Below are positions 38,773 through 47,558 of a DNA stretch of 64,000 nt, piece by piece. The number at the start of each line of letters is the position of its first letter. Within the stretch, counting starts at the first letter, position 1. The stretch comes from Gammaproteobacteria bacterium (GTDB taxonomy: Bacteria > Pseudomonadota > Gammaproteobacteria > Ga0077554 > Ga007554), in NCBI GenBank assembly GCA_021731145.1, contig JAKFXX010000008.1:106522-170521 (forward strand), read 5' to 3'. The notes below the pieces were generated by a model that worked only from the letters and a program-made list of their open reading frames with translations, did not search any database and was not told where the DNA came from. Position numbers and translations under genes: made by a program.

Positions 38773-39507
38773 TCACACCTTCAACCTTTTTTTTACGAGC
38801 GGCAGATGGCTGCGACTGACCTCCAGCCGGTCGTCGCTACCGCGCAGCGTGACTTCATAATGCCCTTCCTTATTTTTTGCCATGCCGATGAGGTGCGCAT
38901 TCGCCACCAGGGCATTGCGATGGATGCGGGTGAAGTGTGCGGCGAACTCATCTTCCAGGGACTTGAGCGATGCCTCGACCAGCACTTCGCCGCCAGTATG
39001 GCGCACCGTGACATATTTATGATCGGCCTGGAAGTAGAGGATATCCGCCACCGCCACCAGTTGAATCCTGCCTGCCGAATGTGAACTGATGTGGGTGCGG
39101 GCGTATCCATCGCCGCTTTCGTTGCGGGTTACGGCATGAAGCTGGACGCGGTTGAGTTTGCCTGCCTTGTCCAGGGCTTGCCGCAAGCGCTCCTTGCGGA
39201 TGGGTTTGAGCAGATAGTCCACGGCATGCGCCTCGAAGGCGGACAGGGCATGGTCGCCGTAAGCGGTGGTGAAGATCACAGCGGGCGGATTTTCCAGCGT
39301 GGCAAGGTGCTGGGCGGCTTCCAGACCGTCCATGACCGGCATACGGATGTCGAGCAGGATAACGCCCGGCGCCAGCTCACTGGCCGCAAACAACGCTTGC
39401 TTGCCGTTTACAGCCTCACCGACCACATCAATACCCTCCATTTCCTCGCACAGGGAACGCAGACGCGCCCTTGCCAGTGCTTCGTCATCCACAATCAGTA
39501 TCCTCAT
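38773..39507 (-). CDS. algR: LytTR response regulator AlgR
   Basis: 244 residues: a CheY receiver (about 1-120) with the acidic pair at the start (ILIVDDEALAR), phospho-acceptor aspartate in VILLDIRMPVMDG and K in YLLKPIRKERL, then a LytTR DNA-binding domain (about 140-240). It matches AlgR, which in pseudomonads controls alginate, twitching motility and rhamnolipid genes. It overlaps the algZ stop, so kinase and regulator are coupled. Confidence 0.9.
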   Translation of the reverse strand: MRILIVDDEALARARLRSLCEEMEGIDVVGEAVNGKQALFAASELAPGVILLDIRMPVMDGLEAAQHLATLENPPAVIFTTAYGDHALSAFEAHAVDYLLKPIRKERLRQALDKAGKLNRVQLHAVTRNESGDGYARTHISSHSAGRIQLVAVADILYFQADHKYVTVRHTGGEVLVEASLKSLEDEFAAHFTRIHRNALVANAHLIGMAKNKEGHYEVTLRGSDDRLEVSRSHLPLVKKRLKV

Positions 39508-40565
39508 GGAGCGTGCTCCACCGGAAAAGTGAGCCGGACACGGTAATAGTCCTCGGTGCGTTCCGTGGTGAGTTCGCCCTGTGTTCCATAATGAGCCGCC
39601 AGCCGCTGGCGGATATTGTCCAGCGCCATGTGGTGGCCGCCGCGCCGCGCGGTGATGCTCTGCGTTGACACGGGATTGCTGATGGTGATGTGAATCAGCC
39701 CCAACGTTTGCTGCCCGTTGATGTGAATCACCCCGCCTTCCGGCAGCGGTTCTATGCCATGGTAGATTGCGTTCTCCAGCAACGGCTGGAGGGTGAGCGC
39801 TGGGATCAGCGCACCGTCAAAGATCCCGTGTAAATCCCACGCAACGATCAACCGCTCGCCCAAGCGCAGCTTTTCGATGTGCAGATAGCGCTGCGACAGC
39901 TCCAGTTCCGTCTGAAACGTGATGAGTTCATGGGCGTCGGACAGGCTGACGCGGAACAGATCGGCCAGATCCATCACGGCTTCCTCTGCCAGCGCCGGCT
40001 GACTGCGCGTCAGGCTGGCAATGGTGTTCATGCTGTTGAACAGAAAATGCGGACGGATACGCGCCTGCAGTGCCTGGATACGCGCCCTCGATTCAGCCTG
40101 AATGTTTTGTTTCAACTGATGCTGCACATAGAAATAGCGCATCACCACGGCGCTGACGATGGCGCTGATGGTGACGTTGCGGATAGCAAAGTCCGCGTGT
40201 TGCTCGGCGCCCGCGCCCATTTGGGCATAGGCTATCCAGTCAGTGGCGCCACTGAGCAGTGCGGTAACAATGACCGGCAACAGGTAACTGAAAATTGCAG
40301 CGGCGCGGTTGTCCAATGTAGCCAGCCAGGGGCGACACAGGCACAGCACCGCAGTGCTGGCCAGCGCTACCCACTGGATAAACAGCGAAGTCAGGCTCAG
40401 ATTGTCCCATACCTGATGACCGGATGAACTCGCCAGAACAATCAGAAAAGCCAGCAGCTCCGCGATAATCACAATCGCAAACACCATGCGGATATTGCAA
40501 AAATCCGGCAGAAACAGGGTGCCGTTGGTGGTGTCATTCGCGGTGAATGTGGGGGATTTTGCCAT
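39504..40565 (-). CDS. algZ: LytS-type sensor kinase AlgZ
   Basis: 353 residues. Several N-terminal helices (about residues 25-160), then the His_kinase motif with H in RPHFLFNSMNTIASLTR and the ATPase N-box PLLENAIYHGIEP. This is the AlgZ/FimS class of kinase. The gene is divergent from the genes at 40800 onward and forms an operon with algR. The adjacent upstream region is the old argH promoter area. Confidence 0.9.
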   Translation of the reverse strand: MAKSPTFTANDTTNGTLFLPDFCNIRMVFAIVIIAELLAFLIVLASSSGHQVWDNLSLTSLFIQWVALASTAVLCLCRPWLATLDNRAAAIFSYLLPVIVTALLSGATDWIAYAQMGAGAEQHADFAIRNVTISAIVSAVVMRYFYVQHQLKQNIQAESRARIQALQARIRPHFLFNSMNTIASLTRSQPALAEEAVMDLADLFRVSLSDAHELITFQTELELSQRYLHIEKLRLGERLIVAWDLHGIFDGALIPALTLQPLLENAIYHGIEPLPEGGVIHINGQQTLGLIHITISNPVSTQSITARRGGHHMALDNIRQRLAAHYGTQGELTTERTEDYYRVRLTFPVEHAP

Positions 40566-40613
40566 GATGTCATCAAGCTATCATTAAATAGAGGTAGTCT
40601 TGTCTATATCGGC

Positions 40614-40673
40614 TATTTCCGGCGGATTCCATACCCGGAAAATTGTTTTGCTTTCCACCACATTATCTTCATA
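40614..40673 (+). repeat. Copy of the argH upstream region
   Basis: This stretch aligns with 44530-44589, the intact argH leader, at 53 of 60 bases (shared CCCGGAAAATTGTT core and CCACCACATTAT). Here the -10-like TATACT has decayed to TTTGCT. It sits where argH would start if it were directly divergent from algZ. Confidence 0.85.
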
Positions 40674-40799
40674 AGGCGCAGCAAGGTCTCGCGATAGACT
40701 GTCGCTACTTTGCCGCGCTACAGTAAGGTTCGAGCCTTGGTGGTCGTTTTAACTCGAGCTGGGGCATAACAAAAAAACAAAAACGCCTGGAGATGCATC

Positions 40800-42518
40800 A
40801 TGCCGCGCGCATTATTTGCAGGGTTGCTGCTTGCTGTTGCTTCAAATGTTTTTGCTGCACCGCCGATGGCTTTCGATGACTGGAAACCTGGCGATTCTTG
40901 TCCCGTAACTCCTGTGGCAACCTGCCCGGAAGGATGGACGTGTGCATCGACTATCTCAGGAGATTACTTCCTTCAGCGGCCCCTCCCCGCCGAAGGTACA
41001 CCCCTTATTCAAACCATCACGACCGATAGCTCAGTGAACGCTGTTCGTATGTCCGCCGCAGTTGTTACTTCGAGCGCGACCAAACGCGGACCATATGCCT
41101 ACTTCACCAACCGCGATAACAACACCGTCTCTGTGGTGGATTATTCCGATCTGGGTGCGGTCAAGGCCGAACCCCTTTCACTCGACGCTGGCCAGATTCC
41201 TCAAGGTATAGCCATCAGCCCGAGCGGTGGTTACATCTATGTCGGCACGGGCGACGGAAAGATCGTGATCATCCGTGCCCATGATCGTCACAGGATGGGC
41301 GAGGTCACTTTGGGGGCTAAGCCCGCCAGTTTGCTTGTGAGCCGCGACGGAACCCGTCTGTATGCAGTGGTTGAGGGTGGCGAATCCATCATCGTGATAG
41401 ATACCGCCGCGCGGAGCGTAATCAAGACGATTGCTCTCGCCGATATTTCCGACCGTCTCGCCATTCACCCGGACGGGGCGCGGCTGTACAGCCTGAGTCA
41501 TAGCAGTGGAAAACTGTACGTCATTGATGCCGCCACGGATGAGGTCGTGAAAATTCATGTATTGATCGAGCAAGGCTTGCCTGAGGATATCGCGTTGGAC
41601 GCCTCCGGCGAGCGGCTGTACATCACCCTCGGCCATCTCACCACGACATCATTGGCGGTATTGGATACCGCAACAAATGAGATTTCGTTTCCTGAGATCA
41701 GTTTCGAGGGGCTGCCCCAGGCGGTGGCTGTAAATCCTGCGGCACAACAATTGTTTGTTGCTACCGAACCGCCGCAAGCATCGAGTTGTGCAGAAGTGTT
41801 TGGTAAGGTTTATATCGTCAATGCCAATGACATGAGGCTGGCAAGTGTCATTGCCGTAAAAGGCGTTGTAGCGGATGTTGTTGTGAATAAAACAGGCTGG
41901 TTGTTCAGTGCGAATAAACAGACGAAACAGATCGAATTGTTGGATAAAAACGGCCAATTACTGAATCGGCTCGCGGTGAGCGGACTTGGCCCCTTGGTCA
42001 TTGGCCCTGAGCTGGCGTCGGTCATCACTCCCAGCACAAAACAACTGGATTTTGGCGAGGTCCCCAGCGGCCAGCCTGCTGCACGCACCCTCACTATCAC
42101 CAATACGGGAAGTTTGCCGCTCACAGTGAGCGGCGTGCGGATCGAGATTTCCAGTACACAAGCGAACACTGCTGCGGCTGCCGTCACCAGCCCCTCCGGC
42201 TTTGCAGTCGCCGAAGATTCCTGCACGAACAACACCCTCGAACCCGGCGGGCAATGCGCGATTACTTTAAGCTACGCCCCGGTTAGTCTGGGTCAAGCTG
42301 GCGCCTTGATGCACATCGATAGCGATTCCACCATACTTTCTGCGCCTGTTGCTGTGACAGCACGAGGTGTAGCGGGAACGGCAGAGGCGCTGCCATCAAG
42401 TGCTGGCGGTAACGATGGTGGCGGCGGTGGGGGAAGCTGGGGGCCGGTCAGTCTGATCTTCGCGGTTCTATGGGTTTTGGGGCGCAGTGCGCGACGATGG
42501 GGTGGTAGCCCGAGATAA
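40800..42518 (+). CDS. Exported beta-propeller protein with GlyGly-CTERM tail
   Basis: 572 residues. Signal peptide (residues 1-19, ending VFAAPP), then at least five YVTN-type beta-propeller blades (about 75-400; for example YIYVGTGDGKIVIIRA and RLYAVVEGGESIIVID), an ASPM/SPD-2/Hydin-like Ig domain (LDFGEVPSGQPAARTLTIT, about 405-520) and a C-terminal Gly-rich motif followed by a hydrophobic helix and basic end (about 540-572). The latter is the GlyGly-CTERM sorting signal for rhombosortase. It lies in the place of an ancient argH copy. Confidence 0.8.
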   Translation: MPRALFAGLLLAVASNVFAAPPMAFDDWKPGDSCPVTPVATCPEGWTCASTISGDYFLQRPLPAEGTPLIQTITTDSSVNAVRMSAAVVTSSATKRGPYAYFTNRDNNTVSVVDYSDLGAVKAEPLSLDAGQIPQGIAISPSGGYIYVGTGDGKIVIIRAHDRHRMGEVTLGAKPASLLVSRDGTRLYAVVEGGESIIVIDTAARSVIKTIALADISDRLAIHPDGARLYSLSHSSGKLYVIDAATDEVVKIHVLIEQGLPEDIALDASGERLYITLGHLTTTSLAVLDTATNEISFPEISFEGLPQAVAVNPAAQQLFVATEPPQASSCAEVFGKVYIVNANDMRLASVIAVKGVVADVVVNKTGWLFSANKQTKQIELLDKNGQLLNRLAVSGLGPLVIGPELASVITPSTKQLDFGEVPSGQPAARTLTITNTGSLPLTVSGVRIEISSTQANTAAAAVTSPSGFAVAEDSCTNNTLEPGGQCAITLSYAPVSLGQAGALMHIDSDSTILSAPVAVTARGVAGTAEALPSSAGGNDGGGGGGSWGPVSLIFAVLWVLGRSARRWGGSPR

Positions 42519-42546
42519 AAACAAGGGCATAGTCCATCGGCTGGGC

Positions 42547-42591
42547 GGCACGGCGCCGGATCAGGTGAGGGCGGCGGTGACGCGGGGGAGG
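42547..42591 (+). pseudogene. Remnant of the argH 3' end
   Basis: Forty-five bases align with argH 45935-45979 at 39 of 45 positions; in the argH frame it reads [17 protein letters not shown] before a stop, matching the argH C-terminus [17 protein letters not shown]. It lies 28 bases after the beta-propeller stop. Together with the argH leader copy at 40614-40673 it marks the ends of a lost argH copy. Confidence 0.8.
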
Positions 42592-42603
42592 TTGTAAATA
42601 AAA

Positions 42604-42632
42604 AGGGGCGCCGTGTCCTGCATGGCGCCCCT
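42604..42632 (-). terminator. Terminator of the leftward lipoprotein gene
   Basis: AGGGGCGCC (42604-42612) pairs with GGCGCCCCT (42624-42632). On the minus strand a run of five T (42600-42604) follows the stem, 28 bases after the lipoprotein stop codon. Confidence 0.8.
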
Positions 42633-42659
42633 CGCTTTAGTCGGCTGTCTTACCCAGTG

Positions 42660-44399
42660 TCAGTTGAGTTTGACCGATACGACAATCTTCCGGCCGTAGA
42701 TGTCCTCGGCGACCAGCGAGACATTGCCGCTGGTGGGGGTGAACGAGAAGGTTCCCACATTCACATTTACGCTGACGCTTGTCGGGCCAGCATCCGCGTC
42801 CTGATGCCCGGATAAGGTGCCGTCTGTCCAATCGAAGGCAACTTCGTCGGCTCTGATGCCGGCGGGCAGTGTCCAGGAAACGGACTGACCGCCCCCTAGC
42901 AGGAAGGAGGCCAAAGTGGGCGGAGTGATGGTCGGGAACAGCTTGGCGGCATTGCTGGTTACATAAGCGCTGCTGTAAGGTGCCTTCGATAGCACGGTTG
43001 TACTGGTTCCCGTCATGGTGTCATCGGTAATGTCGGTTGGAGTATTTTTATCATCCCACAGCTCGAAAGTATAACCAGTATTGTCCAGCATCGCCGCAGT
43101 GTCCACGCAGCCTGTGGCCCCGGCGGTCGCACATGCAAGTATCTGGCTATCGGGCGTGGTCTCAATGACAAAATTGCCGCTCGACCTGACCATCTTGATG
43201 CCGGCGGTGGGCAAACCCAGTCCCTTCACCACAACATAGTCGATGAGGGGATTGGTGTTTGCGCCGTCCAAGGAGAACCTTAGCCCGGTCTTGATGGTGC
43301 CGTCAGACATTTTCTCGGCGAACGCGTCCACTTCCGTCTCGATCAGCTCTCCATCGCCGGCGATCAGCCATTTGCTGCTGGCAGGATCTTTTTTCATCCA
43401 TGTCTTGAAAGTATGGTTTTTCCCATCCATGGCGATGGCCTCGCATTCGATTTTCACGGTATTGGCATCCTTGTACTCTTCGATCGAAATATTGCGGAAT
43501 TTCACGCCGACGATATTGGGCACGGTTGCCAGATCCGCCATGAAGGCGGTCAGATTCTGTCCATCGTTCATGAAGGTCGGATCGAACAGTGCAGGATCGC
43601 CAGCAGACGGGACCGCGCTCGCGAACTGGCTGGACAAGGTGTCGAACTGTGCCTGCATATCCCGCAGTGCTGCGGCAACTGCGGAGAAATCGATGGAGGA
43701 GATAGGCATTTCGGAAACATCAAGTTTGCTTTTCAGATCATCCGTGATGAACTTGCCTTCGATGTCCTTGATGGTTGCTTGCAGGGTCACTGGATCGATT
43801 GTGACATTTACCATGTCAAGCGCCCCATCCAGGCCGCTGTGATCGGCCTTGAATTCAGTACGTAACAGATCAATAGTCGCCAGAATGCCGAGTTTGTCGA
43901 GTAGCGGCTTCAGCCGCTTCTGCAAGGTATCTTCCGCCGTATCCAGTTCCGTTCTGACCAGGAGGGAGTAGTTCGGGGCATTGTAAAACTCTTCAGCGCT
44001 CTTGCCCGAGACGTTGGCAACGATCAGATCGGTAAACGGCGTGATGTTGATCTTGCCGTTTACGTCGGTTGTGGTCGCCACGGACAACAGCGTGACGCTC
44101 TTGCTGCCGACCGTGCCGCTGGCCTTGAGCAGGAAGGGGCCGGTGGCCATGCCGCTCACGTCGATGCTGTAGCTGCCATCCACGCTGATCTGCACGGTTT
44201 TTTCAGTGCCTGCGCTGTCTTTCACCGTAACGGCGCCAGTGATGGGTGCACCGCTGGCAGCGGTGCCGCTCAGGGTGGCGCTCGCTGTTGTGCCGCCGGC
44301 ACCCCCTCCTCCGCAGCCCGCAATCAGTGCGGAACCTAAAATCACCGGCAAAAGTAATGTGCGTGTTTTATTTAAGGAAAATTGCGAGATAGCTTTCAT
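42660..44399 (-). CDS. Large lipoprotein with carboxypeptidase-regulatory-like N-terminus
   Basis: 579 residues. The signal sequence ends LIAGC with the acylated cysteine at 29, followed by a glycine run. Next comes a beta domain of the carboxypeptidase-regulatory/Ig type (about 40-125: SGAPITGAVTVKDSAG, ISVDGSYSIDVSG). The long middle (130-260) is helical and the C-terminal 100 residues are beta-rich. No catalytic motif seen. It is divergent from argH and may share a function with the neighbouring beta-propeller protein. Role unknown. Confidence 0.72.
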   Translation of the reverse strand: MKAISQFSLNKTRTLLLPVILGSALIAGCGGGGAGGTTASATLSGTAASGAPITGAVTVKDSAGTEKTVQISVDGSYSIDVSGMATGPFLLKASGTVGSKSVTLLSVATTTDVNGKINITPFTDLIVANVSGKSAEEFYNAPNYSLLVRTELDTAEDTLQKRLKPLLDKLGILATIDLLRTEFKADHSGLDGALDMVNVTIDPVTLQATIKDIEGKFITDDLKSKLDVSEMPISSIDFSAVAAALRDMQAQFDTLSSQFASAVPSAGDPALFDPTFMNDGQNLTAFMADLATVPNIVGVKFRNISIEEYKDANTVKIECEAIAMDGKNHTFKTWMKKDPASSKWLIAGDGELIETEVDAFAEKMSDGTIKTGLRFSLDGANTNPLIDYVVVKGLGLPTAGIKMVRSSGNFVIETTPDSQILACATAGATGCVDTAAMLDNTGYTFELWDDKNTPTDITDDTMTGTSTTVLSKAPYSSAYVTSNAAKLFPTITPPTLASFLLGGGQSVSWTLPAGIRADEVAFDWTDGTLSGHQDADAGPTSVSVNVNVGTFSFTPTSGNVSLVAEDIYGRKIVVSVKLN

Positions 44400-44529
44400 A
44401 CGAGGTTCTCCTCTTCATTTGGGATAAGATTTTATTGTGCTTGCTTGGATGTAATTTGGGCAGCGATGGAGTTATCGGCACGTATCAGCGGTTTCTGAAG
44501 GGCCTTTCTCTCCATGCAGGCTATTTCCG

Positions 44530-44589
44530 TATTTCCGGCGGATTCCTGCCCCGGAAAATTGTTATACTTTCCACCACATTATTTTCGTA
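44530..44589 (+). repeat. argH leader, matching the copy at 40614-40673
   Basis: The intact counterpart of 40614-40673, 53 of 60 bases identical. It contains a TATACT that could act as the -10 box of argH, which starts 13 bases downstream with a GTG behind an AGGA site. Confidence 0.85.
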
Positions 44590-44602
44590 ACAGGATAAAA
44601 GC

Positions 44603-46006
44603 GTGGCTAGCGACAAAAGCATCGACAAACCCTGGGCGGGGCGTTTTACCGAGGCGACGGATACCTTCGTCGAGGCGTTTACCGCCTCCGTATTGTTCGA
44701 CAAACGGCTCTACAGGCACGACATCGCAGGCTCCATCGCCCATGCGCGCATGTTGACCCGTGTGGGTGTATTGAGCGCGGCGGAGTGCGAGGCCATCGTC
44801 GATGGCTTGCAGGACATCTTGCGCGACATCGAGCGCGGTGACTTCACGTGGTCGGTGGCGCTGGAAGACGTGCACATGAACATCGAGGCGCGCCTCACCG
44901 AGCGCATCGGCATCGCCGGCAAAAAATTGCATACCGGCCGCTCGCGCAATGATCAGGTTGCCACCGATATCCGCCTTTATCTGCGTGACGAGATCGACGC
45001 CATCATGGCCGAGCTGACGCGCCTGCAAACGGCGCTGCTCGATGTGGCCGAGCGCGAGGCCGACACCATCATGCCCGGATTTACCCATCTGCAAGTGGCC
45101 CAGCCCGTTACCTTCGGCCATCACATGATGGCGTGGTTCGAGATGTTCAACCGCGACCGCGCGCGCATGCAGGACTGCCGCAAGCGCGCCAACATCATGC
45201 CCCTGGGGGCGGCGGCGCTGGCGGGCACCAGCTATCCCATCGACCGTGCCTACACCGCCCAATTGCTGGGTTTCGACGCGCCGGCGGAAAATTCCCTTGA
45301 CGCCGTCAGCGACCGCGACTTCGCCATCGAATTCACCGCCGCCGCCGCGCTGATCATGACGCACTTGTCGCGCTGCTCCGAGGAGCTGATCCTCTGGTCA
45401 TCCACGCAGTTTGATTTCGTCGATCTTCCCGATCGTTTTTGCACAGGCTCCTCCATCATGCCGCAGAAGAAAAATCCCGACGTACCCGAGCTGGTGCGCG
45501 GCAAGGTCGGGCGCGTCAACGGCAATCTGATCGCCCTGCTCACTCTCATGAAGAGCCAGCCGCTGGCCTACAACAAAGACAATCAGGAAGACAAGGAGCC
45601 GCTGTTCGACACCATCGACACCGTGCGCGGCTCGCTCAAGGTCTATGCAGACATGATTTCCGCCGTGCAAATCAAACGCGACAACATGGCCCATGCCGCG
45701 CGGAGCGGTTTTTCCACTGCAACCGATCTGGCGGATTATCTGGTGCGGCGCGGTGTGGCGTTTCGCGATGCCCACGAAATTGTCGGCAAGGCGGTGCGTC
45801 GCGGTATCGAGACCGGCAAGGACCTCGCGCAAATGACACTCGGTGAGCTACGCCAATTTTCCACGGCCATCGAACAGGATGTATTTGATGTGCTGACGTT
45901 GGAAGGTTCGGTGGCGTCACGCAACCACTTGGGGGGTACGGCACCGGATCAGGTGCGGGCAGCGGTAAAGCGGGGGAGGGAGCGCTTATTGCGGGCGGCC
46001 GGATAA
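44603..46006 (+). CDS. argH: Argininosuccinate lyase
   Basis: 467 residues, family length, from a GTG at 44603 with AGGA upstream. It splits argininosuccinate into arginine and fumarate. The fumarase/aspartase signature [12 protein letters not shown] is present, as are [12 protein letters not shown] and HTHLQ-type segment [11 protein letters not shown]. In pseudomonads argH is the direct neighbour of algZ; here 4 kb of other genes separate them, flanked by remains of another argH copy. Confidence 0.97.
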   Translation: MASDKSIDKPWAGRFTEATDTFVEAFTASVLFDKRLYRHDIAGSIAHARMLTRVGVLSAAECEAIVDGLQDILRDIERGDFTWSVALEDVHMNIEARLTERIGIAGKKLHTGRSRNDQVATDIRLYLRDEIDAIMAELTRLQTALLDVAEREADTIMPGFTHLQVAQPVTFGHHMMAWFEMFNRDRARMQDCRKRANIMPLGAAALAGTSYPIDRAYTAQLLGFDAPAENSLDAVSDRDFAIEFTAAAALIMTHLSRCSEELILWSSTQFDFVDLPDRFCTGSSIMPQKKNPDVPELVRGKVGRVNGNLIALLTLMKSQPLAYNKDNQEDKEPLFDTIDTVRGSLKVYADMISAVQIKRDNMAHAARSGFSTATDLADYLVRRGVAFRDAHEIVGKAVRRGIETGKDLAQMTLGELRQFSTAIEQDVFDVLTLEGSVASRNHLGGTAPDQVRAAVKRGRERLLRAAG

Positions 46007-46019
46007 GGTTATGTCAAAT

Positions 46020-46042
46020 CCGCGATTGAATTTTGATCGCGG
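46020..46042 (+). terminator. Hairpin after argH
   Basis: CCGCGAT (46020-46026) pairs exactly with ATCGCGG (46036-46042), 14 bases after the argH stop. There is no T-run. The following sequence to 46225 has another short palindrome (GGTGTGTGGGACGCACC) and no gene. Confidence 0.4.
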
Positions 46043-46225
46043 CAGGTTGAGTAGTTCAAATTCCATTTCAAAACGCCAATAACTTGTGGGGTGTGTGGGA
46101 CGCACCCTACGATTCCACTGTTGATTTAGAAATGCAGTAAAACTATGAGCCAAGCAAGGCTGCATGTGCTTTATGAAATTCAGGGATTTAAGCGGGGTGA
46201 GATTTTGCAGGCATGAAAAATTAGT

Positions 46226-46257
46226 GGCGTGACTCCGGGGAGCCCGGAAGTCACGCC
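46226..46257 (-). terminator. Terminator of rpmB-rpmG
   Basis: The minus strand reads GGCGTGACTTCCGG...CCGGAGTCACGCC, a 13-bp stem with one bulge, then ACTAATTTTTC. It lies 23 bases after the rpmG stop. Confidence 0.85.
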
Positions 46258-46279
46258 AATTAGGCTAAAAGTGCCAGGA

Positions 46280-46435
46280 TTACTTGATCTTGGCTTCTTT
46301 GTAGGCAACGTGCTTGCGCACCACGGGATCAAACTTCTTCATTTCGAGTTTGTCGGGGGTGTTGCGCTTGTTCTTCATGGTGGTGTAGAAGTGGCCGGTG
46401 CCGGCGCTGGATACGAGCTTGATTTTTTCACGCAT
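46280..46435 (-). CDS. rpmG: 50S ribosomal protein L33
   Basis: 51 residues: [19 protein letters not shown] and the [17 protein letters not shown] block are the standard L33 sequence. It lacks the CxxC pairs, i.e. the zinc-free form. It follows rpmB by 13 bases. Confidence 0.97.
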   Translation of the reverse strand: MREKIKLVSSAGTGHFYTTMKNKRNTPDKLEMKKFDPVVRKHVAYKEAKIK

Positions 46436-46448
46436 GATTTAGTTCCCC

Positions 46449-46685
46449 TTATGCCTTTTCGCCGCGGCTGCGCATTTCGGCCAGCACGGCGTCTATGCCA
46501 ACCTTATCAATCATGCGCATGCCCTGCGTGGAAAGGCGCAGGCGCACCCAGCGCTTCTGGCTCTCTACCCAAAAGCGATGGACGTGCAGATTCGGCAGAA
46601 AACGGCGTCGTGTTCTGTTATTGGCGTGGGAAACATTGTTTCCGGTTATTGGGCGCTTGCCCGTGACTTGACATACTCTGGACAT
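46449..46685 (-). CDS. rpmB: 50S ribosomal protein L28
   Basis: 78 residues: [20 protein letters not shown], the [18 protein letters not shown] core and the [11 protein letters not shown] end. First gene of the leftward rpmB-rpmG operon. The start is 19 residues into the longer frame because the upstream residues are not conserved. Confidence 0.97.
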   Translation of the reverse strand: MSRVCQVTGKRPITGNNVSHANNRTRRRFLPNLHVHRFWVESQKRWVRLRLSTQGMRMIDKVGIDAVLAEMRSRGEKA

Positions 46686-46798
46686 GCTAAATCTCCAAAC
46701 GACGAATTCGGTGCTGTCGGCCATTAGGCCGGGCGAAACCATAATTTATAACAAATTCCGGCGCGATACGCAAGAAAAAACCGATCCCACTTGAGGTT

Positions 46799-47476
46799 TT
46801 AAAGCAATCCACGTTCCGCAAAGGATACCACATCTTCGCCATCGCCGATAATCAGATGATCGAGAACGCGGATATCGACCAGTGCCAGGGCGTCTTTCAG
46901 GCGCCGCGTCAGCGTTTCGTCGGCGCGGCTGGGTTCGGCGATGCCGGAGGGGTGGTTGTGGGCGAAGATCACCGCCGCCGCGTTGTGCGCCAGCGCGCGT
47001 TTGACCACCTCGCGCGGGTGGACGCTGGCGCCGTCGATAGTGCCGGTGAACATCTCGTCGAAGCGTATTACCCGGTGGCGGTTGTCGAGAAACAGGCAGG
47101 CGAACACCTCGTGCGGATAGCCGCGCAGGCGAGCCGTGAGGAAGCGGCGGGTGTCGTTGGGATTGCTCAGGGCGTCGCCGCGCTCCAGTGTCTCGTGCAG
47201 GTGACGACGGCCCATCTCCAGCACGGCCTGAAGCTGGACGTATTTCGCCTGCCCCAGCCCGTGGCCGCGGCAGAATTGTTTTTGATCGGCCTCCAGCAGG
47301 GTGCGCAGCCCACCGTATTCATTCAACAGATCGCGTGCCAGGTCGACGGCGCTTTTACCGGGTACGCCGGTGCGCAAAAAAATCGCCAGCAATTCGGCGT
47401 CGGACAATGCGCCGGGGCCGCGCAGCAGCAGCTTTTCGCGGGGACGTTCGTGTTCAGGCCAGTCGGTGATGGGCAT
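46799..47476 (-). CDS. radC: RadC/MPN-domain protein
   Basis: 225 residues. An N-terminal helix-hairpin-helix ([20 protein letters not shown]) and the JAMM/MPN metal motif HNHPSG followed by [12 protein letters not shown] are intact. Its DNA-repair label is historical; the activity is unknown. It sits between rpmB and coaBC in the pseudomonad order. Confidence 0.92.
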   Translation of the reverse strand: MPITDWPEHERPREKLLLRGPGALSDAELLAIFLRTGVPGKSAVDLARDLLNEYGGLRTLLEADQKQFCRGHGLGQAKYVQLQAVLEMGRRHLHETLERGDALSNPNDTRRFLTARLRGYPHEVFACLFLDNRHRVIRFDEMFTGTIDGASVHPREVVKRALAHNAAAVIFAHNHPSGIAEPSRADETLTRRLKDALALVDIRVLDHLIIGDGEDVVSFAERGLL

Positions 47477-47558
47477 GGGGTTCTCTTTCAAATGTCATAA
47501 ACAGTATCGGAATTTAGGTTAAAATCTGAACCATGTTCTACCGATTCGACCATCCGGC

